Assembly (NCBI GenBank): GCA_051893555.1
Contig: JBJFHL010000012.1
Span: 1 to 64,000 of the forward strand
Reading direction: 5' to 3'
From: RGIG7179 sp051893555
Lineage (GTDB): Bacteria; Bacillota; Clostridia; Peptostreptococcales; Anaerovoracaceae
Length of the DNA: 64,000 bases
The notes beneath the pieces are model-generated. The model did not search any database. It was given only the letters and a program-made list of their open reading frames with translations, and was not told the origin of the DNA. How positions within the stretch are numbered: position 1 is the first letter of the stretch; each line of letters begins with the position of its first letter. The translations under genes were made by a program, and so were the position numbers. Of the stretch, positions 33,419 through 42,424 are shown one piece after another.

Positions 33419-34003
33419 TCACGGACCGTACCGCCGGATGATATCATCGGCGATGGCAGTCTTTTTCCTGCAGGCATCCATGGAAGTTTTTTCAATCCAC
33501 CGGTTGGCTTCTGCCTCCGTCATGGATTCGTGCTCGATCAGGAGCCATTTGGCCCGGTTGACCAGGCGGATTTCCTTCATTTTCGTCTCCAGGCTGATTC
33601 GCTGATGTTCCATTTCCAGCAGCTTCATTCGCAGAGGACGCAGAAAAGAAAGGGCCTGAATCAGGGCAGGTCCGGACACCGGCTTCGGCAGAGTCAGGAT
33701 GCCGTGGGGCTCCATCTGATAGGAGATCTGGTCCTGTAGTTCGTTCTTTACCAGAAGAAGGACGGCAAGGTTCCGGTCCGCCAATTCGACGGCCAGCTGG
33801 GTTCCCAGCTCATCAGACAGGGGCGTATTAATGATGACAATATCCGGCGCCTTTTCATAGAGCTGTTTCCGCACCTGGATGGCGCTCTCAGCCTGTCCCA
33901 CCTGCTGCAGGCGGCTGGAGCGGAGTATGGGGGCCAGAACTTCCGAGGTTTTCGGCGACGTGCTGGCCAGAATGACTTTCAGGGTAGTATGTTCTGTCCG
34001 CAT
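33419..34003 (-). CDS. ANTAR-domain RNA-binding regulator with degenerate receiver (NitR-like)
   Basis: A 194-residue protein: response-regulator-like domain (about 5-115), short coiled coil, then an ANTAR domain (about 125-190; KMKEIRLVNRAKWLLIEHES, EAEANRWIEKTSM). The receiver lacks the acidic pocket (VILAST where DD is usual) and has Asn59 in place of the phosphoryl-accepting Asp (DIVIINTPL), while Lys107 is kept. It therefore cannot be controlled by Asp phosphorylation. ANTAR proteins bind paired hexaloop hairpins and block terminators. Its position directly behind glutamine synthetase recalls clostridial NitR. I use ATG 34003 (GAGG 8 nt upstream); ATG 34018 is possible. Confidence 0.85.
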   Translation of the reverse strand: MRTEHTTLKVILASTSPKTSEVLAPILRSSRLQQVGQAESAIQVRKQLYEKAPDIVIINTPLSDELGTQLAVELADRNLAVLLLVKNELQDQISYQMEPHGILTLPKPVSGPALIQALSFLRPLRMKLLEMEHQRISLETKMKEIRLVNRAKWLLIEHESMTEAEANRWIEKTSMDACRKKTAIADDIIRRYGP

Positions 34004-34018
34004 GGCAGGAAACCTCAT

Positions 34019-35227
34019 TTATTCCAGATTCATAGCTGCAAGGAAATCGGATGGAAGGACGGATTTCAGGAAGCTGCTGTTTCTGGCCAGCGTTCTGGCC
34101 TCTTCCAGGGAAGCTGGCAGCCGATCCAGACCGGCCGTCACAGAGCCGGATGCCGTGAACAGGTTGGCATCGGTTGGCGGCGGGAGCAGGAGATTTCTTC
34201 GCACGCCGTCCAGACCGGCATAGATCAGCACGGCGAAGGCCAGGTATGGGTTGGCATTGGAGTCCGGGGACCGCAGCTCAAACCGCCGCCCTTCCGGCGG
34301 TGCGGCAGGAATACGGATCAGCTGGGACCGGTTGCCGTGGGACCAGGAGATGTAGCTTGGGGCCTTCTTTTCCCCCAGGCGGCGGTAGGAGTCTGCATGA
34401 GGGTTTAAAAACAATGTGATTTCCCCGATGTGTTCCATGATACCGGCCATGAAGGCGTCCTGCACATCCCGCCCGTCATCACTGGCGACAGAAATGTTGA
34501 TATGCATGCCGCTGCCGCTTTTTAGTTTCAGAGGTTTCGGAGAGAAATCCGCGTAGGCACCGTTTGCCATGGCCACTGTGGTGACCACATTCTTAAAGGT
34601 GGTTGCGTTATCTGCCGTGGTCATAGGATCTGCAAACCGGAAGTCGATTTCCTGCTGACCGGGACCCTCTTCATGATGGGATGCCTCTGGGGTGATGCCC
34701 ATATCCTGCAGGGTGAAACAGATTTCACGACGAATATTTTCTCCCCGGTCCAGGGGTGCGATATCAAAGTAGCCCGCGTTATCGTAAGGGGTCTGGGTTG
34801 GATTGCCGTCCTCGTCGGTTTTGAAAAGATAGAATTCGAATTCCGTTCCGAAGTTGCAGCGGATGCCGGCCTTTTCCGCTTCTGCAGCAGCATCCCGCAG
34901 GATCTTTCGTCCGTCCCGATCGAAGAGGGACCCGTCCGGCCTGCGGATATCGCAGAACATACGGACCACACGGCCGCTGGATGGACGCCACGGCAAAATC
35001 TGCAGGGTCGAAGGATCCGGGAAGAGCAGCAGGTCGGATGTCACTTCCGATTCGAAGCCCTCAATGGCGGAAGCGTCAAAGGAGATGCCGGTATCGAAAG
35101 CCCGGCGAAGTTCTCCGGGCATAATGGCGATGTTTTTCTGGACTCCGTGAATATCGCAGAATGCCAGACGGATAAAGCTTACATTTTCTTCTTCTACAAA
35201 GGACATAACTTCTTCAAAGGAATACAT
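34019..35227 (-). CDS. glnA: Glutamine synthetase, type I, short C-terminus
   Basis: A 402-residue GSI. Present: beta-grasp domain (residues about 15-100), GTEFEFYL, EEGPGQQEIDFRFADP, GSGMHINIS, the NRSQLIRIP substrate loop, and RRFELRSPDSNANPYLAFA. It ends at FLKSVLPSDFLAAMNLE and so lacks the last 35-40 residues (the helix and tail ending VTxWE in Bacillus GSI) that carry the feedback-regulating arginine contact. The catalytic core looks complete. Start 35227 follows AGGAGG; a longer frame is excluded because it runs through the promoter. Co-transcribed with the ANTAR gene, which begins at or just after its stop. Confidence 0.9.
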   Translation of the reverse strand: MYSFEEVMSFVEEENVSFIRLAFCDIHGVQKNIAIMPGELRRAFDTGISFDASAIEGFESEVTSDLLLFPDPSTLQILPWRPSSGRVVRMFCDIRRPDGSLFDRDGRKILRDAAAEAEKAGIRCNFGTEFEFYLFKTDEDGNPTQTPYDNAGYFDIAPLDRGENIRREICFTLQDMGITPEASHHEEGPGQQEIDFRFADPMTTADNATTFKNVVTTVAMANGAYADFSPKPLKLKSGSGMHINISVASDDGRDVQDAFMAGIMEHIGEITLFLNPHADSYRRLGEKKAPSYISWSHGNRSQLIRIPAAPPEGRRFELRSPDSNANPYLAFAVLIYAGLDGVRRNLLLPPPTDANLFTASGSVTAGLDRLPASLEEARTLARNSSFLKSVLPSDFLAAMNLE

Positions 35228-35282
35228 GGAACGAAACCTCCTGTTGTGATAAATGCGAATTATATAGGATATATAATGTAGT

Positions 35283-35311
35283 ATTTTAGTATGAATCCAT
35301 GAACTTGTCAA
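35283..35311 (-). promoter_or_regulatory. Sigma-A promoter of the glnA-ANTAR operon
   Basis: On the minus strand, TTGACA (35311-35306), 17-bp spacer, TAAAAT (35288-35283). It gives a leader of about 50 nt with no room for ANTAR hairpins. Confidence 0.75.
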
Positions 35312-35349
35312 TAAAGAATAAAAAAACACAAAAATACACAAAAAAGTTG

Positions 35350-35378
35350 TTGCATTTCACGAAATGATAGTGTATAAT
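35350..35378 (+). promoter_or_regulatory. Sigma-A promoter of glnN
   Basis: TTGCAT (35350-35355), 17-bp spacer, TATAAT (35373-35378). Start site near 35385, giving a leader of about 195 nt before the ATG. Confidence 0.75.
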
Positions 35379-35384
35379 GACTAC

Positions 35385-35511
35385 ATTGTTTGAAAGAACA
35401 AGCAGAAAACAGAGAATGGAAAGCAAGCGGCAATGGCGTCGCATGAAGCGCAGATCAATCGGTTTGAACCGAGGTAAAGTGTCTGCACCATGCGGAACCA
35501 GTGCCTTTTTT
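35385..35511 (+). promoter_or_regulatory. glnN leader with ANTAR-like hairpin and candidate attenuator
   Basis: Stem-loop 1: GCGGC (35427-35431), loop AATGGC, GTCGC (35438-35442); the six-base loop has A at position 1 and G at position 4, as in ANTAR targets. Stem-loop 2: TCGGT-TTGA-ACCGA (35459-35472). Then GCAC (35485-35488) with GTGC (35501-35504) followed by TTTTTT, a weak terminator-like element. Loop 2 does not fit the A1/G4 rule, so the match is partial. Confidence 0.45.
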
Positions 35512-35578
35512 ATTTCCTGGATTTCTAAAGCACAAGAAAGACATCAGAGCGAAATGGGAAACAAGCGAGGTAACAGAC

Positions 35579-37672
35579 ATGAGTGAAACGAAAGTAACAG
35601 AAATTTTTGGCAGCAACGTATTTGATGACTCTGTCATGAAGGACAGACTACCGAAAGACGTATACAGACAGGTACAGCGTACCATTAAAGATAATAAGAA
35701 GCTGGACGCCGGCATTGCTGACGTGGTGGCAAATGCCATGAAGGACTGGGCCGTGGAGAAAGGCGCTACTCACTTTACCCACTGGTTCCAGCCCATGACA
35801 GGCATCACCGCCGAAAAGCATGACGGCTTTATATCGCCGACCGGAGAGGGAAAAATCATGATGGAATTCTCCGGTAAAGAGCTGGTACAGGGCGAACCAG
35901 ACGCATCCAGTTTCCCATCCGGCGGACTGCGTGCAACCTTCGAGGCCAGAGGTTATACGGCATGGGATCCGTCCTCCTATGCATTCATCAAGGAAGGCGT
36001 GCTGTGCATTCCGACTGCATTCTGCTCCTATAACGGTGAAGCCCTGGATAAGAAGACACCGCTGCTCCGCTCCATGCAGGCCATCAACAAGCAGGCTCTG
36101 CGTGTCCTGAAGCTCTTTGGAAACGAAGACGTGAAATCCGTAAGAACCACCGTTGGTCCGGAACAGGAATACTTCCTGATTGACAAGGACATTTATGATA
36201 AGAGAAAAGACCTGATCTATACCGGCAGAACCCTGTTCGGCGCCAAGCCGCCAAAGGGGCAGGAACTGGAAGATCACTACTTCGGCGTCATCAAGCCGCA
36301 GGTTCAGGCTTTCATGAAGGAACTCAACGAGGAACTCTGGAAGCTGGGCATCCTGGCCAAGACCGAGCATAACGAAGTAGCGCCGGCACAGCATGAGCTG
36401 GCACCGATTTTCAGCACCACCAACATCGCAGCCGATCACAATCAGCTGACCATGGAACTGATGCAGAAGATCGCAAGAAAGCATGGTATGGTTTGCCTGC
36501 TGCACGAAAAGCCTTTTGCCGGGGTGAACGGCAGCGGCAAGCATAACAACTGGTCCATCTCCACCGATACCGGCGTCAACCTGCTGGAACCGGGAGATAC
36601 GCCTTATGAAAACGCACAGTTTCTCCTTTTCCTCTGTGCCATCATCAAGGCCGTGGACGAATATCAGGATCTGCTGAGAATTTCAGTGGCATCCGCAGGA
36701 AACGATCACAGGCTGGGAGCAAATGAAGCTCCGCCTGCAATCGTATCCATTTTCACAGGTGATGAGCTCGCAGGAATATTAAAGGCTATCGAAACAGATA
36801 CTCCTTACGGCGGGAAGGAAAAAGAGCTGATGAAGATCGGCGTTCACATCCTGCCGAAATTCCCGAAGGACACTACAGATAGAAACAGAACTTCCCCATT
36901 CGCTTTTACAGGTAACAAATTTGAATTCCGTATGCTGGGCTCATCACTGTCCATTTCGGGACCAAATGTGGTACTGAATACCATTGTTGCCGAAGAACTG
37001 AAACAGTTCGCCGATGAACTGGAAGGACAGGCAGATTTTGAGACGGCTCTCAGCCAGCTGATCAAAAAGACCATCCGGGAACACAAGAGAATTATCTTCA
37101 ACGGCAACGGTTATGACGAAAGCTGGGTGACCGAGGCAGAAAAGCGCGGTCTGCTGAACCTGAAGTCCACACCGGAATGCCTGCCGTACTTCCTCCACGA
37201 GAAGAATATCAAGCTGTTCACCGAACACGGCGTGTTCTCGAAGGAAGAGATGGAATCCCGGTACGAAATTCTCATGGAAGGCTACTGCAAGGTTATCAAC
37301 ATCGAAGGTCTGACCATGGCCGAGATGGCCAAGAAAGAGATCCTGCCTGCCGTCAGCGCATTCAGTCATGAGCTGGCAGATACGCTGCAGACCAAGAAGG
37401 CAGTCGGTGCAGATACCACCTACGAAGCAGCAGCGCTGGAACATGTGGACAAGCTGCTGGCAGATGCATTCTACGGCACCCACGCTCTGGAAGATACGCT
37501 GGCAGAAGCGGCCGGTATCGAGGATATCACCAAACAGGGAACCTATTATCATGATGGCGTATTCGCAGCCATGAACAAGCTGCGGGAGTCCATCGATGAA
37601 CTGGAGACCATTACCTCCAAGGCTTACTGGCCGTATCCTTCCTATGGACACCTGCTGTTCGGCATACGGTAG
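35579..37672 (+). CDS. glnN: Glutamine synthetase, type III
   Basis: A 697-residue GSIII, normal length for the family. Motifs: TVGPEQEYFLID (about 205), NEVAPAQHELAPIF, NGSGKHNNWSI, and GNDHRLGANEAPPAI. GSIII forms dodecamers and makes glutamine from glutamate and ammonia; it shares little sequence with the GSI encoded on the other strand. The start at 35579 follows GCGAGG; an in-frame ATG at 35501 lies inside the terminator-like U-tract of the leader and is rejected. Own promoter and leader, probably controlled by the ANTAR regulator next door. Confidence 0.95.
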   Translation: MSETKVTEIFGSNVFDDSVMKDRLPKDVYRQVQRTIKDNKKLDAGIADVVANAMKDWAVEKGATHFTHWFQPMTGITAEKHDGFISPTGEGKIMMEFSGKELVQGEPDASSFPSGGLRATFEARGYTAWDPSSYAFIKEGVLCIPTAFCSYNGEALDKKTPLLRSMQAINKQALRVLKLFGNEDVKSVRTTVGPEQEYFLIDKDIYDKRKDLIYTGRTLFGAKPPKGQELEDHYFGVIKPQVQAFMKELNEELWKLGILAKTEHNEVAPAQHELAPIFSTTNIAADHNQLTMELMQKIARKHGMVCLLHEKPFAGVNGSGKHNNWSISTDTGVNLLEPGDTPYENAQFLLFLCAIIKAVDEYQDLLRISVASAGNDHRLGANEAPPAIVSIFTGDELAGILKAIETDTPYGGKEKELMKIGVHILPKFPKDTTDRNRTSPFAFTGNKFEFRMLGSSLSISGPNVVLNTIVAEELKQFADELEGQADFETALSQLIKKTIREHKRIIFNGNGYDESWVTEAEKRGLLNLKSTPECLPYFLHEKNIKLFTEHGVFSKEEMESRYEILMEGYCKVINIEGLTMAEMAKKEILPAVSAFSHELADTLQTKKAVGADTTYEAAALEHVDKLLADAFYGTHALEDTLAEAAGIEDITKQGTYYHDGVFAAMNKLRESIDELETITSKAYWPYPSYGHLLFGIR

Positions 37673-37767
37673 GCAGGGGGCTGCCAGTCCAGCAGAGAAA
37701 TATCAATAAGCACTCCATTTCCTACTTTTAACCTATATACTATACCTAAATTCCTTTCACAGGAATG

Positions 37768-37815
37768 ACCGGCGTCTTTCCCTCTCGCCATGTGGGGGAA
37801 GGAGGCCGGTTTTTC
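37768..37815 (+). terminator. Terminator after glnN
   Basis: ACCGGC...CTTTCCC pairs with GGGGAAGG...GCCGGT and is followed by TTTTTCT. The rest of the 230-nt gap is A/T-rich without a gene. Confidence 0.8.
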
Positions 37816-37840
37816 TTTGGGTGAAAGGGGAAAATGTGTT

Positions 37841-37867
37841 TTGAAAAGTGTGGAAATATGATATACT
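37841..37867 (+). promoter_or_regulatory. Candidate promoter of the methyltransferase fusion gene
   Basis: TATACT (37862-37867) with TTGAAA 15 bp or TTTTGA 17 bp upstream; the spacing is ambiguous. Confidence 0.4.
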
Positions 37868-37902
37868 AAAAACTACGGAAAAGACACAGAGGAGGAAGTG
37901 CC

Positions 37903-39939
37903 ATGGCATATACATATCCGGATGAAAATGACCGGCTGACCTGTGAAATGATTGAAACACAATTCGACGGGGAATACTGGGGGAAGAGCGAGGACCTGGT
38001 ATTGGGACAGGCTCTGGAAGAGGCAAACCTTCTGGCTGCCGCAAGAAGAAATGCGGGACAGAAGGTGCAGCTTCTGGATCTGGGCTGCGGTATGGGCAGG
38101 CTGTTCCAGACGTTTGCTGCAGTGGCAGATGAAATCACCGGTGCGGAACCCGACCCGGGACGGTTTGCCGTGGCAGAAAAAGAAGGTCGCCGTGTGGCTG
38201 GCGAAGCAGGAATCCCAGTGCATGTCATAAACGGAGATGCGTCGGCGCTTCCGGAAGGGAAGCAATTTGATATCATCGTGTCCAGCCATGTGATGCAGCA
38301 TATTACCTGCCGGATGGCAGAAGATCTGATGAAGACCATGGCGGATAAACTGCGTCCTGACGGTTTGCTCGTTTTGACGACCACGTATACAGACGGTGGT
38401 GAAGATCGGTTCTCCGGGGAAGGCTGGAAGGATGGGCAGCGCTGGTCGCAGTATGTAAACAGGGAAGAATTCGACAGCCTGTTCGGATGTGAAGGGATGC
38501 TGCCGGTACGCATGTTTTCCCCGGGAAGTCTGTGTGCCCTGGCAGAGAATGCAGGACTGGAGCTGCTTCAGACCTCCATGTATCATTATCAGAACCATCA
38601 CAGTGCTGAGGAAGATTTGGAGGCGAACCTGTCCGGAGACGGGGCAGGCGCGCGGGATGCCATGTACCTTTTTCAGAAACCGAAAAAACGGATGATGGAC
38701 GGAAATATCAACTACCATTTCAGCTTCAGCATTTTTGATGAAGAAACGGGTCTGCGCACCGATGACGAGCGGGAACTTCGCAGTTCGATCCGAAAAGCAT
38801 TTCCGGATGCGATCTTTGACGATGATCCGGAGGCAATGAACGAGCCGCTTTTTCAGCAGCTGAAGATCGGGCAGGAATTTCTCCATGGTGGCGGTCTGCC
38901 TTTCCACTGTTTTCGGGCGCTTCTGAAAAACTATCAGCTGTCCTTCGGACTGGAAACGAAATCCTATGCAGGCGTGCGGAAAAAGACGTTTGATATTCGG
39001 TCCTCTTCTGTGTTTATGACTGTGTTTCCGGAATCGGATACGGTACAGGTTTGCGTCTGTCTCAGTGTGAAGGATGCTTCGCCGGATGATTTTGTCTATT
39101 TCCGGCACGTGCAGGGCAATGGGGCGAAGCTGCGAAACCAGGATGGCCGTTTGATTTCCGTCCGGGAGATTTTCCAGGAGGTGAGCAGCAGCCTGAATCG
39201 GAAGGTAACCGACGTGGCAGAAACCTATTTGCTGGAAATACGGCAGTTTGACCAGTATACACAGTTGGAGGATATTCTGGAAAAAGAAAAAACGCTGATT
39301 TACGGCCTCATGACCGGTGACGAGGGATGGCGTCACGTGCCGGAGCACCTGGCCGAAGAGCGGCTGACAAACCAGTGGGGCAGCCGGGATTTCGTGCGGC
39401 TCATTTCCTTTGGCGCCAATTCTGTGGTAATCAACCTGGCAGACAGCAGTCGTGCGGAACATTACAGGGCCGGGCGGATGATTTTTGACCATACATACTA
39501 CGGGGAAATGAATCCTTATTTTTCCATGGACAGTGAGATTGCCGGCGTGAACCACGGCATCCTGTTTTCGGCGGAACTGGTCATGGTCATCAAGACCATC
39601 TGCAACCGGATCCTGCGGCGGCAGGCCAATTACTACAGCGGCGGACAGGGAAACAAGCTTCGTGCGGAGATCCGGAAGATCAAAGCCTACAGAGGAGAGC
39701 TGATCACAACCCTGAACCGTGTGGAGAATCTGTCAATCTCCGAAATCGGAGAACTGGAACGGGTGCTGCTCATCAGCCAGCAGATTGAGCCGATTATAGA
39801 AAAAATCAAGTATCTGCTGGAACTGCTGGAGTCGGAACTGGACCTGTTATACCAGACCAGCACTAACCGTCTGATTAATTTCCTGACGGTAGCAGGACTG
39901 ATCCTGGCGGCATGGCAGGTCATTCTGGCGATTATGTAG
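37903..39939 (+). CDS. SAM methyltransferase fused to a membrane-anchored domain
   Basis: A 678-residue protein. Residues 55-255 are a class I methyltransferase: motif I DLGCGMGR (59-66), acidic motif II GAEPD, then NGDAS, DIIVSSHVMQHI and LRPDGLLVLTT. Residues about 265-610 are a second domain I do not recognise. The end is a long helical pair (RVENLSISEIGELERVLLIS, then EKIKYLLELLESELDLLY) and a single membrane segment (about 655-678, NFLTVAGLILAAWQVILAIM), an arrangement reminiscent of the C-termini of RMD1/DUF155 or CorA-like proteins. So the enzyme is tail-anchored. Good GAGGAGG site. Monocistronic or with pcrA (30 nt downstream). Substrate unknown. Confidence 0.75.
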   Translation: MAYTYPDENDRLTCEMIETQFDGEYWGKSEDLVLGQALEEANLLAAARRNAGQKVQLLDLGCGMGRLFQTFAAVADEITGAEPDPGRFAVAEKEGRRVAGEAGIPVHVINGDASALPEGKQFDIIVSSHVMQHITCRMAEDLMKTMADKLRPDGLLVLTTTYTDGGEDRFSGEGWKDGQRWSQYVNREEFDSLFGCEGMLPVRMFSPGSLCALAENAGLELLQTSMYHYQNHHSAEEDLEANLSGDGAGARDAMYLFQKPKKRMMDGNINYHFSFSIFDEETGLRTDDERELRSSIRKAFPDAIFDDDPEAMNEPLFQQLKIGQEFLHGGGLPFHCFRALLKNYQLSFGLETKSYAGVRKKTFDIRSSSVFMTVFPESDTVQVCVCLSVKDASPDDFVYFRHVQGNGAKLRNQDGRLISVREIFQEVSSSLNRKVTDVAETYLLEIRQFDQYTQLEDILEKEKTLIYGLMTGDEGWRHVPEHLAEERLTNQWGSRDFVRLISFGANSVVINLADSSRAEHYRAGRMIFDHTYYGEMNPYFSMDSEIAGVNHGILFSAELVMVIKTICNRILRRQANYYSGGQGNKLRAEIRKIKAYRGELITTLNRVENLSISEIGELERVLLISQQIEPIIEKIKYLLELLESELDLLYQTSTNRLINFLTVAGLILAAWQVILAIM

Positions 39940-39969
39940 TTTTGACATAGAAAACAAGGGAGACAATTT

Positions 39970-42414
39970 ATGGATTTATCACATTTAAATAAACAGCAGC
40001 TGGAGGCGGCGACCCATGTGGAGGGGCCGCTTCTCATTCTGGCCGGCGCCGGTTCCGGAAAGACCAGCACCATGACCAGCCGGATTGCGTATCTCATTGA
40101 GCAGGGGGTCAGCCCGTACAATATTCTGGCGGTGACCTTTACCAATAAGGCAGCCGGAGAGATGCGGGAGCGGGTTGAAAAATTGGTGGGACAGGTGAGC
40201 TACATGTGGATTCTCACCTTCCACGCCATGAGCCTGCGGATTCTCCGGGAACATTATGACGTGGTGGGCTACGAAAAGAACTTCGTGGTCTACGACACGG
40301 TGGATCAGAAAACCATCATCAAGAACATTCTGAAGGAAATGAACCTGGATACGAAGGAGTACCCGCAGGCCTATGTTTCGTCCATCATCAGCAAGCAGAA
40401 GGAGGCGGATATCTCGCCGGACGAATACATGGAGCTGAACGGCGGCAATCCCAAGGCGAAAAAGATCGCGCTGATCTACGCAGAATACCAGAAGCAGCTT
40501 CGGGCAAACAATGCCATGGACTTTGATGACCTGCTGGTAAACGCTCTCCATGTGCTGCAGTGGGATAAGTCTGTGCTGAAGGACTATCAGCAGCGATTTC
40601 AGTACATCATGGTGGACGAGTACCAGGACACCAATCACATCCAGTATGAAATCATAAAAATGCTGGCATCCGGCCACAAGAATCTGTGCGTGGTCGGCGA
40701 TGACGACCAGTGCATCTACCAGTGGCGAGGCGCGGACATCAGCAACATTCTGGGCTTTGAACGGGATTTTCCCCAGGCAAAGGTCATCAAGCTGGAGCAG
40801 AACTACAGGTCCTATGGGAATATTCTGGCAGCGGCCCATTCTGTGATCCGAAACAACCACAGCCGGAAGGAAAAGAAGCTTTGGACAACCCGGGAGCCGG
40901 GAGAAAAGATCACATACTACCACGCAGAAAGTGACCGGGAGGAAGCGCGTTATGTCGCCCAGGAAATCTATAACCTGGAGCAGAAACGAAGCGGCGGCAG
41001 TCTGTCCGAGGAAGGTTATAACGATTTTGCCATTCTGTACCGGACCAATGCCCAGTCCCGTTTGTTTGAAGACGCTCTGAAGGCCCGGGGCATTCCATAT
41101 CAGATCTTGTCCGGATTCAGCTTTTATGAGCGAAAGGAAACCAAGGATATGATCTGCTACATGCGTCTGGTAATCAATCCTGCCGACGATCTTGCATTGA
41201 AACGGGTCATCAATGAGCCGAAGCGGGGGGTGGGACCCACTACCATGGCAAAGCTGGAAGGCATTGCGAAAGTCAATGGTTTGTCCCTTTTTGACGCCTT
41301 ATGTATGGATGAAGTGATTTACAGCCTGCCGTCGAAGGCAGGGAAGTCGGTCAAAGAAATGGTGGATATCATCCGTCTGTGCCAGGAGGAACGGCAGAAT
41401 CTGCGGATATCAGACATCTACGACAACCTGATGGTGAAGACCGGCTACCTGAAAGCCCTGGAGGATACCAACACGGTGGAGGCAGAGGGCCGCATCGAGA
41501 ATCTGATGGATTTTAAATCGTTTATTTACGATTTCGAAAAGGATAAGGCGGAAGCCGGTGAGGAAGCGACTTTAGAAGAATTCCTGGAGAAGGTGGCCAC
41601 CGACGGGGATGCCGATAAATATGACGAGGAAGCCGGCAAGGTGACCATGATGACCATGCACAGCGCCAAGGGACTGGAATTCCCGGTGGTATTCATGCCC
41701 GGTATGGAAGACGGACTGTTTCCGGGTTACCGGGCCTTTGACAGCGAAGACGGCATGGAAGAGGAGCGGCGGCTCTGCTATGTGGGCATCACACGAGCGA
41801 AAGAAAAGCTGTATCTGACCAGTGCGGCTTACCGGGTCATGTACGGCAAGGGTGATGCCACCCGGGAATCCACCTTCCTGCGGGAGCTGGATAAGAAATT
41901 GTTAACTGGCGATGCGGTCTATGAGCCGGGACGTCGTACGGACAACCACCTGGGCGTGTCTACCGGATCGCCGGACGGATTCGCGCAGCCGGCATACCGG
42001 CCATTCGGCAGCCAGAGCAGCCAGCCGGGTCAGGCCGGACCGACTTCGCAAAATATATCCATCCAGCCTGCATCTCGTATGCAGCAGGTGCAGCAGGCAG
42101 GCAGGACGCTGACGCCGGCAGAAATTGCGGCCAGAGGCCGCAGCGGCGGCACAGCAGCTTCTTCGGCCGCCGCAGGATCTCCTGCAGCCAGAAGTTCCTT
42201 CGCCTATGACCCGCTGAAAGCCGCGCGGCAGGCAAGCACCCGGACAGCAGCCGGTGCCGGGAGTGTGGATTTTGCGGTGGGAGATCAGGTGAGCCACGGA
42301 AAGTTTGGCTTCGGTCTGGTCGTGGATGTTGACGAGAAAACGGTTACGGTTATCTTTGAGACCGTAGGACAGAAAAAACTGGCGAAAGGCATCGCACCGA
42401 TAAAGAAAGTGTGA
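39970..42414 (+). CDS. pcrA: ATP-dependent DNA helicase PcrA (UvrD/Rep family)
   Basis: An 814-residue SF1A helicase. Motif I GAGSGKTS (26-33), Ia TFTNKAAGEM, II VDEYQDTN, III CIYQWRGA, IV EQNYRS, V TMHSAKGLEFP and VI YVGITRA are intact. After a low-complexity Ala/Ser/Gln-rich linker (about 660-765) there is a C-terminal Tudor-like domain (VGDQVSHGKFGFGLVVDV) that binds RNA polymerase in PcrA. Functions in replication restart and transcription-coupled repair. Followed after 10 nt by ligA, the usual Firmicutes order. Confidence 0.96.
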   Translation: MDLSHLNKQQLEAATHVEGPLLILAGAGSGKTSTMTSRIAYLIEQGVSPYNILAVTFTNKAAGEMRERVEKLVGQVSYMWILTFHAMSLRILREHYDVVGYEKNFVVYDTVDQKTIIKNILKEMNLDTKEYPQAYVSSIISKQKEADISPDEYMELNGGNPKAKKIALIYAEYQKQLRANNAMDFDDLLVNALHVLQWDKSVLKDYQQRFQYIMVDEYQDTNHIQYEIIKMLASGHKNLCVVGDDDQCIYQWRGADISNILGFERDFPQAKVIKLEQNYRSYGNILAAAHSVIRNNHSRKEKKLWTTREPGEKITYYHAESDREEARYVAQEIYNLEQKRSGGSLSEEGYNDFAILYRTNAQSRLFEDALKARGIPYQILSGFSFYERKETKDMICYMRLVINPADDLALKRVINEPKRGVGPTTMAKLEGIAKVNGLSLFDALCMDEVIYSLPSKAGKSVKEMVDIIRLCQEERQNLRISDIYDNLMVKTGYLKALEDTNTVEAEGRIENLMDFKSFIYDFEKDKAEAGEEATLEEFLEKVATDGDADKYDEEAGKVTMMTMHSAKGLEFPVVFMPGMEDGLFPGYRAFDSEDGMEEERRLCYVGITRAKEKLYLTSAAYRVMYGKGDATRESTFLRELDKKLLTGDAVYEPGRRTDNHLGVSTGSPDGFAQPAYRPFGSQSSQPGQAGPTSQNISIQPASRMQQVQQAGRTLTPAEIAARGRSGGTAASSAAAGSPAARSSFAYDPLKAARQASTRTAAGAGSVDFAVGDQVSHGKFGFGLVVDVDEKTVTVIFETVGQKKLAKGIAPIKKV

Positions 42415-42424
42415 GGTATGCGAA

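Noticed and set aside
35377..35586. Basic 69-codon frame in the glnN leader
   Set aside because: Starts at or before the transcription start, no ribosome site, overlaps the glnN start and the hairpins; better explained as leader RNA.
37873..39555. 560-codon open frame on the minus strand
   Set aside because: Antisense to the methyltransferase fusion, whose motifs and ribosome site are clear; His/Phe/Arg-rich shadow composition.
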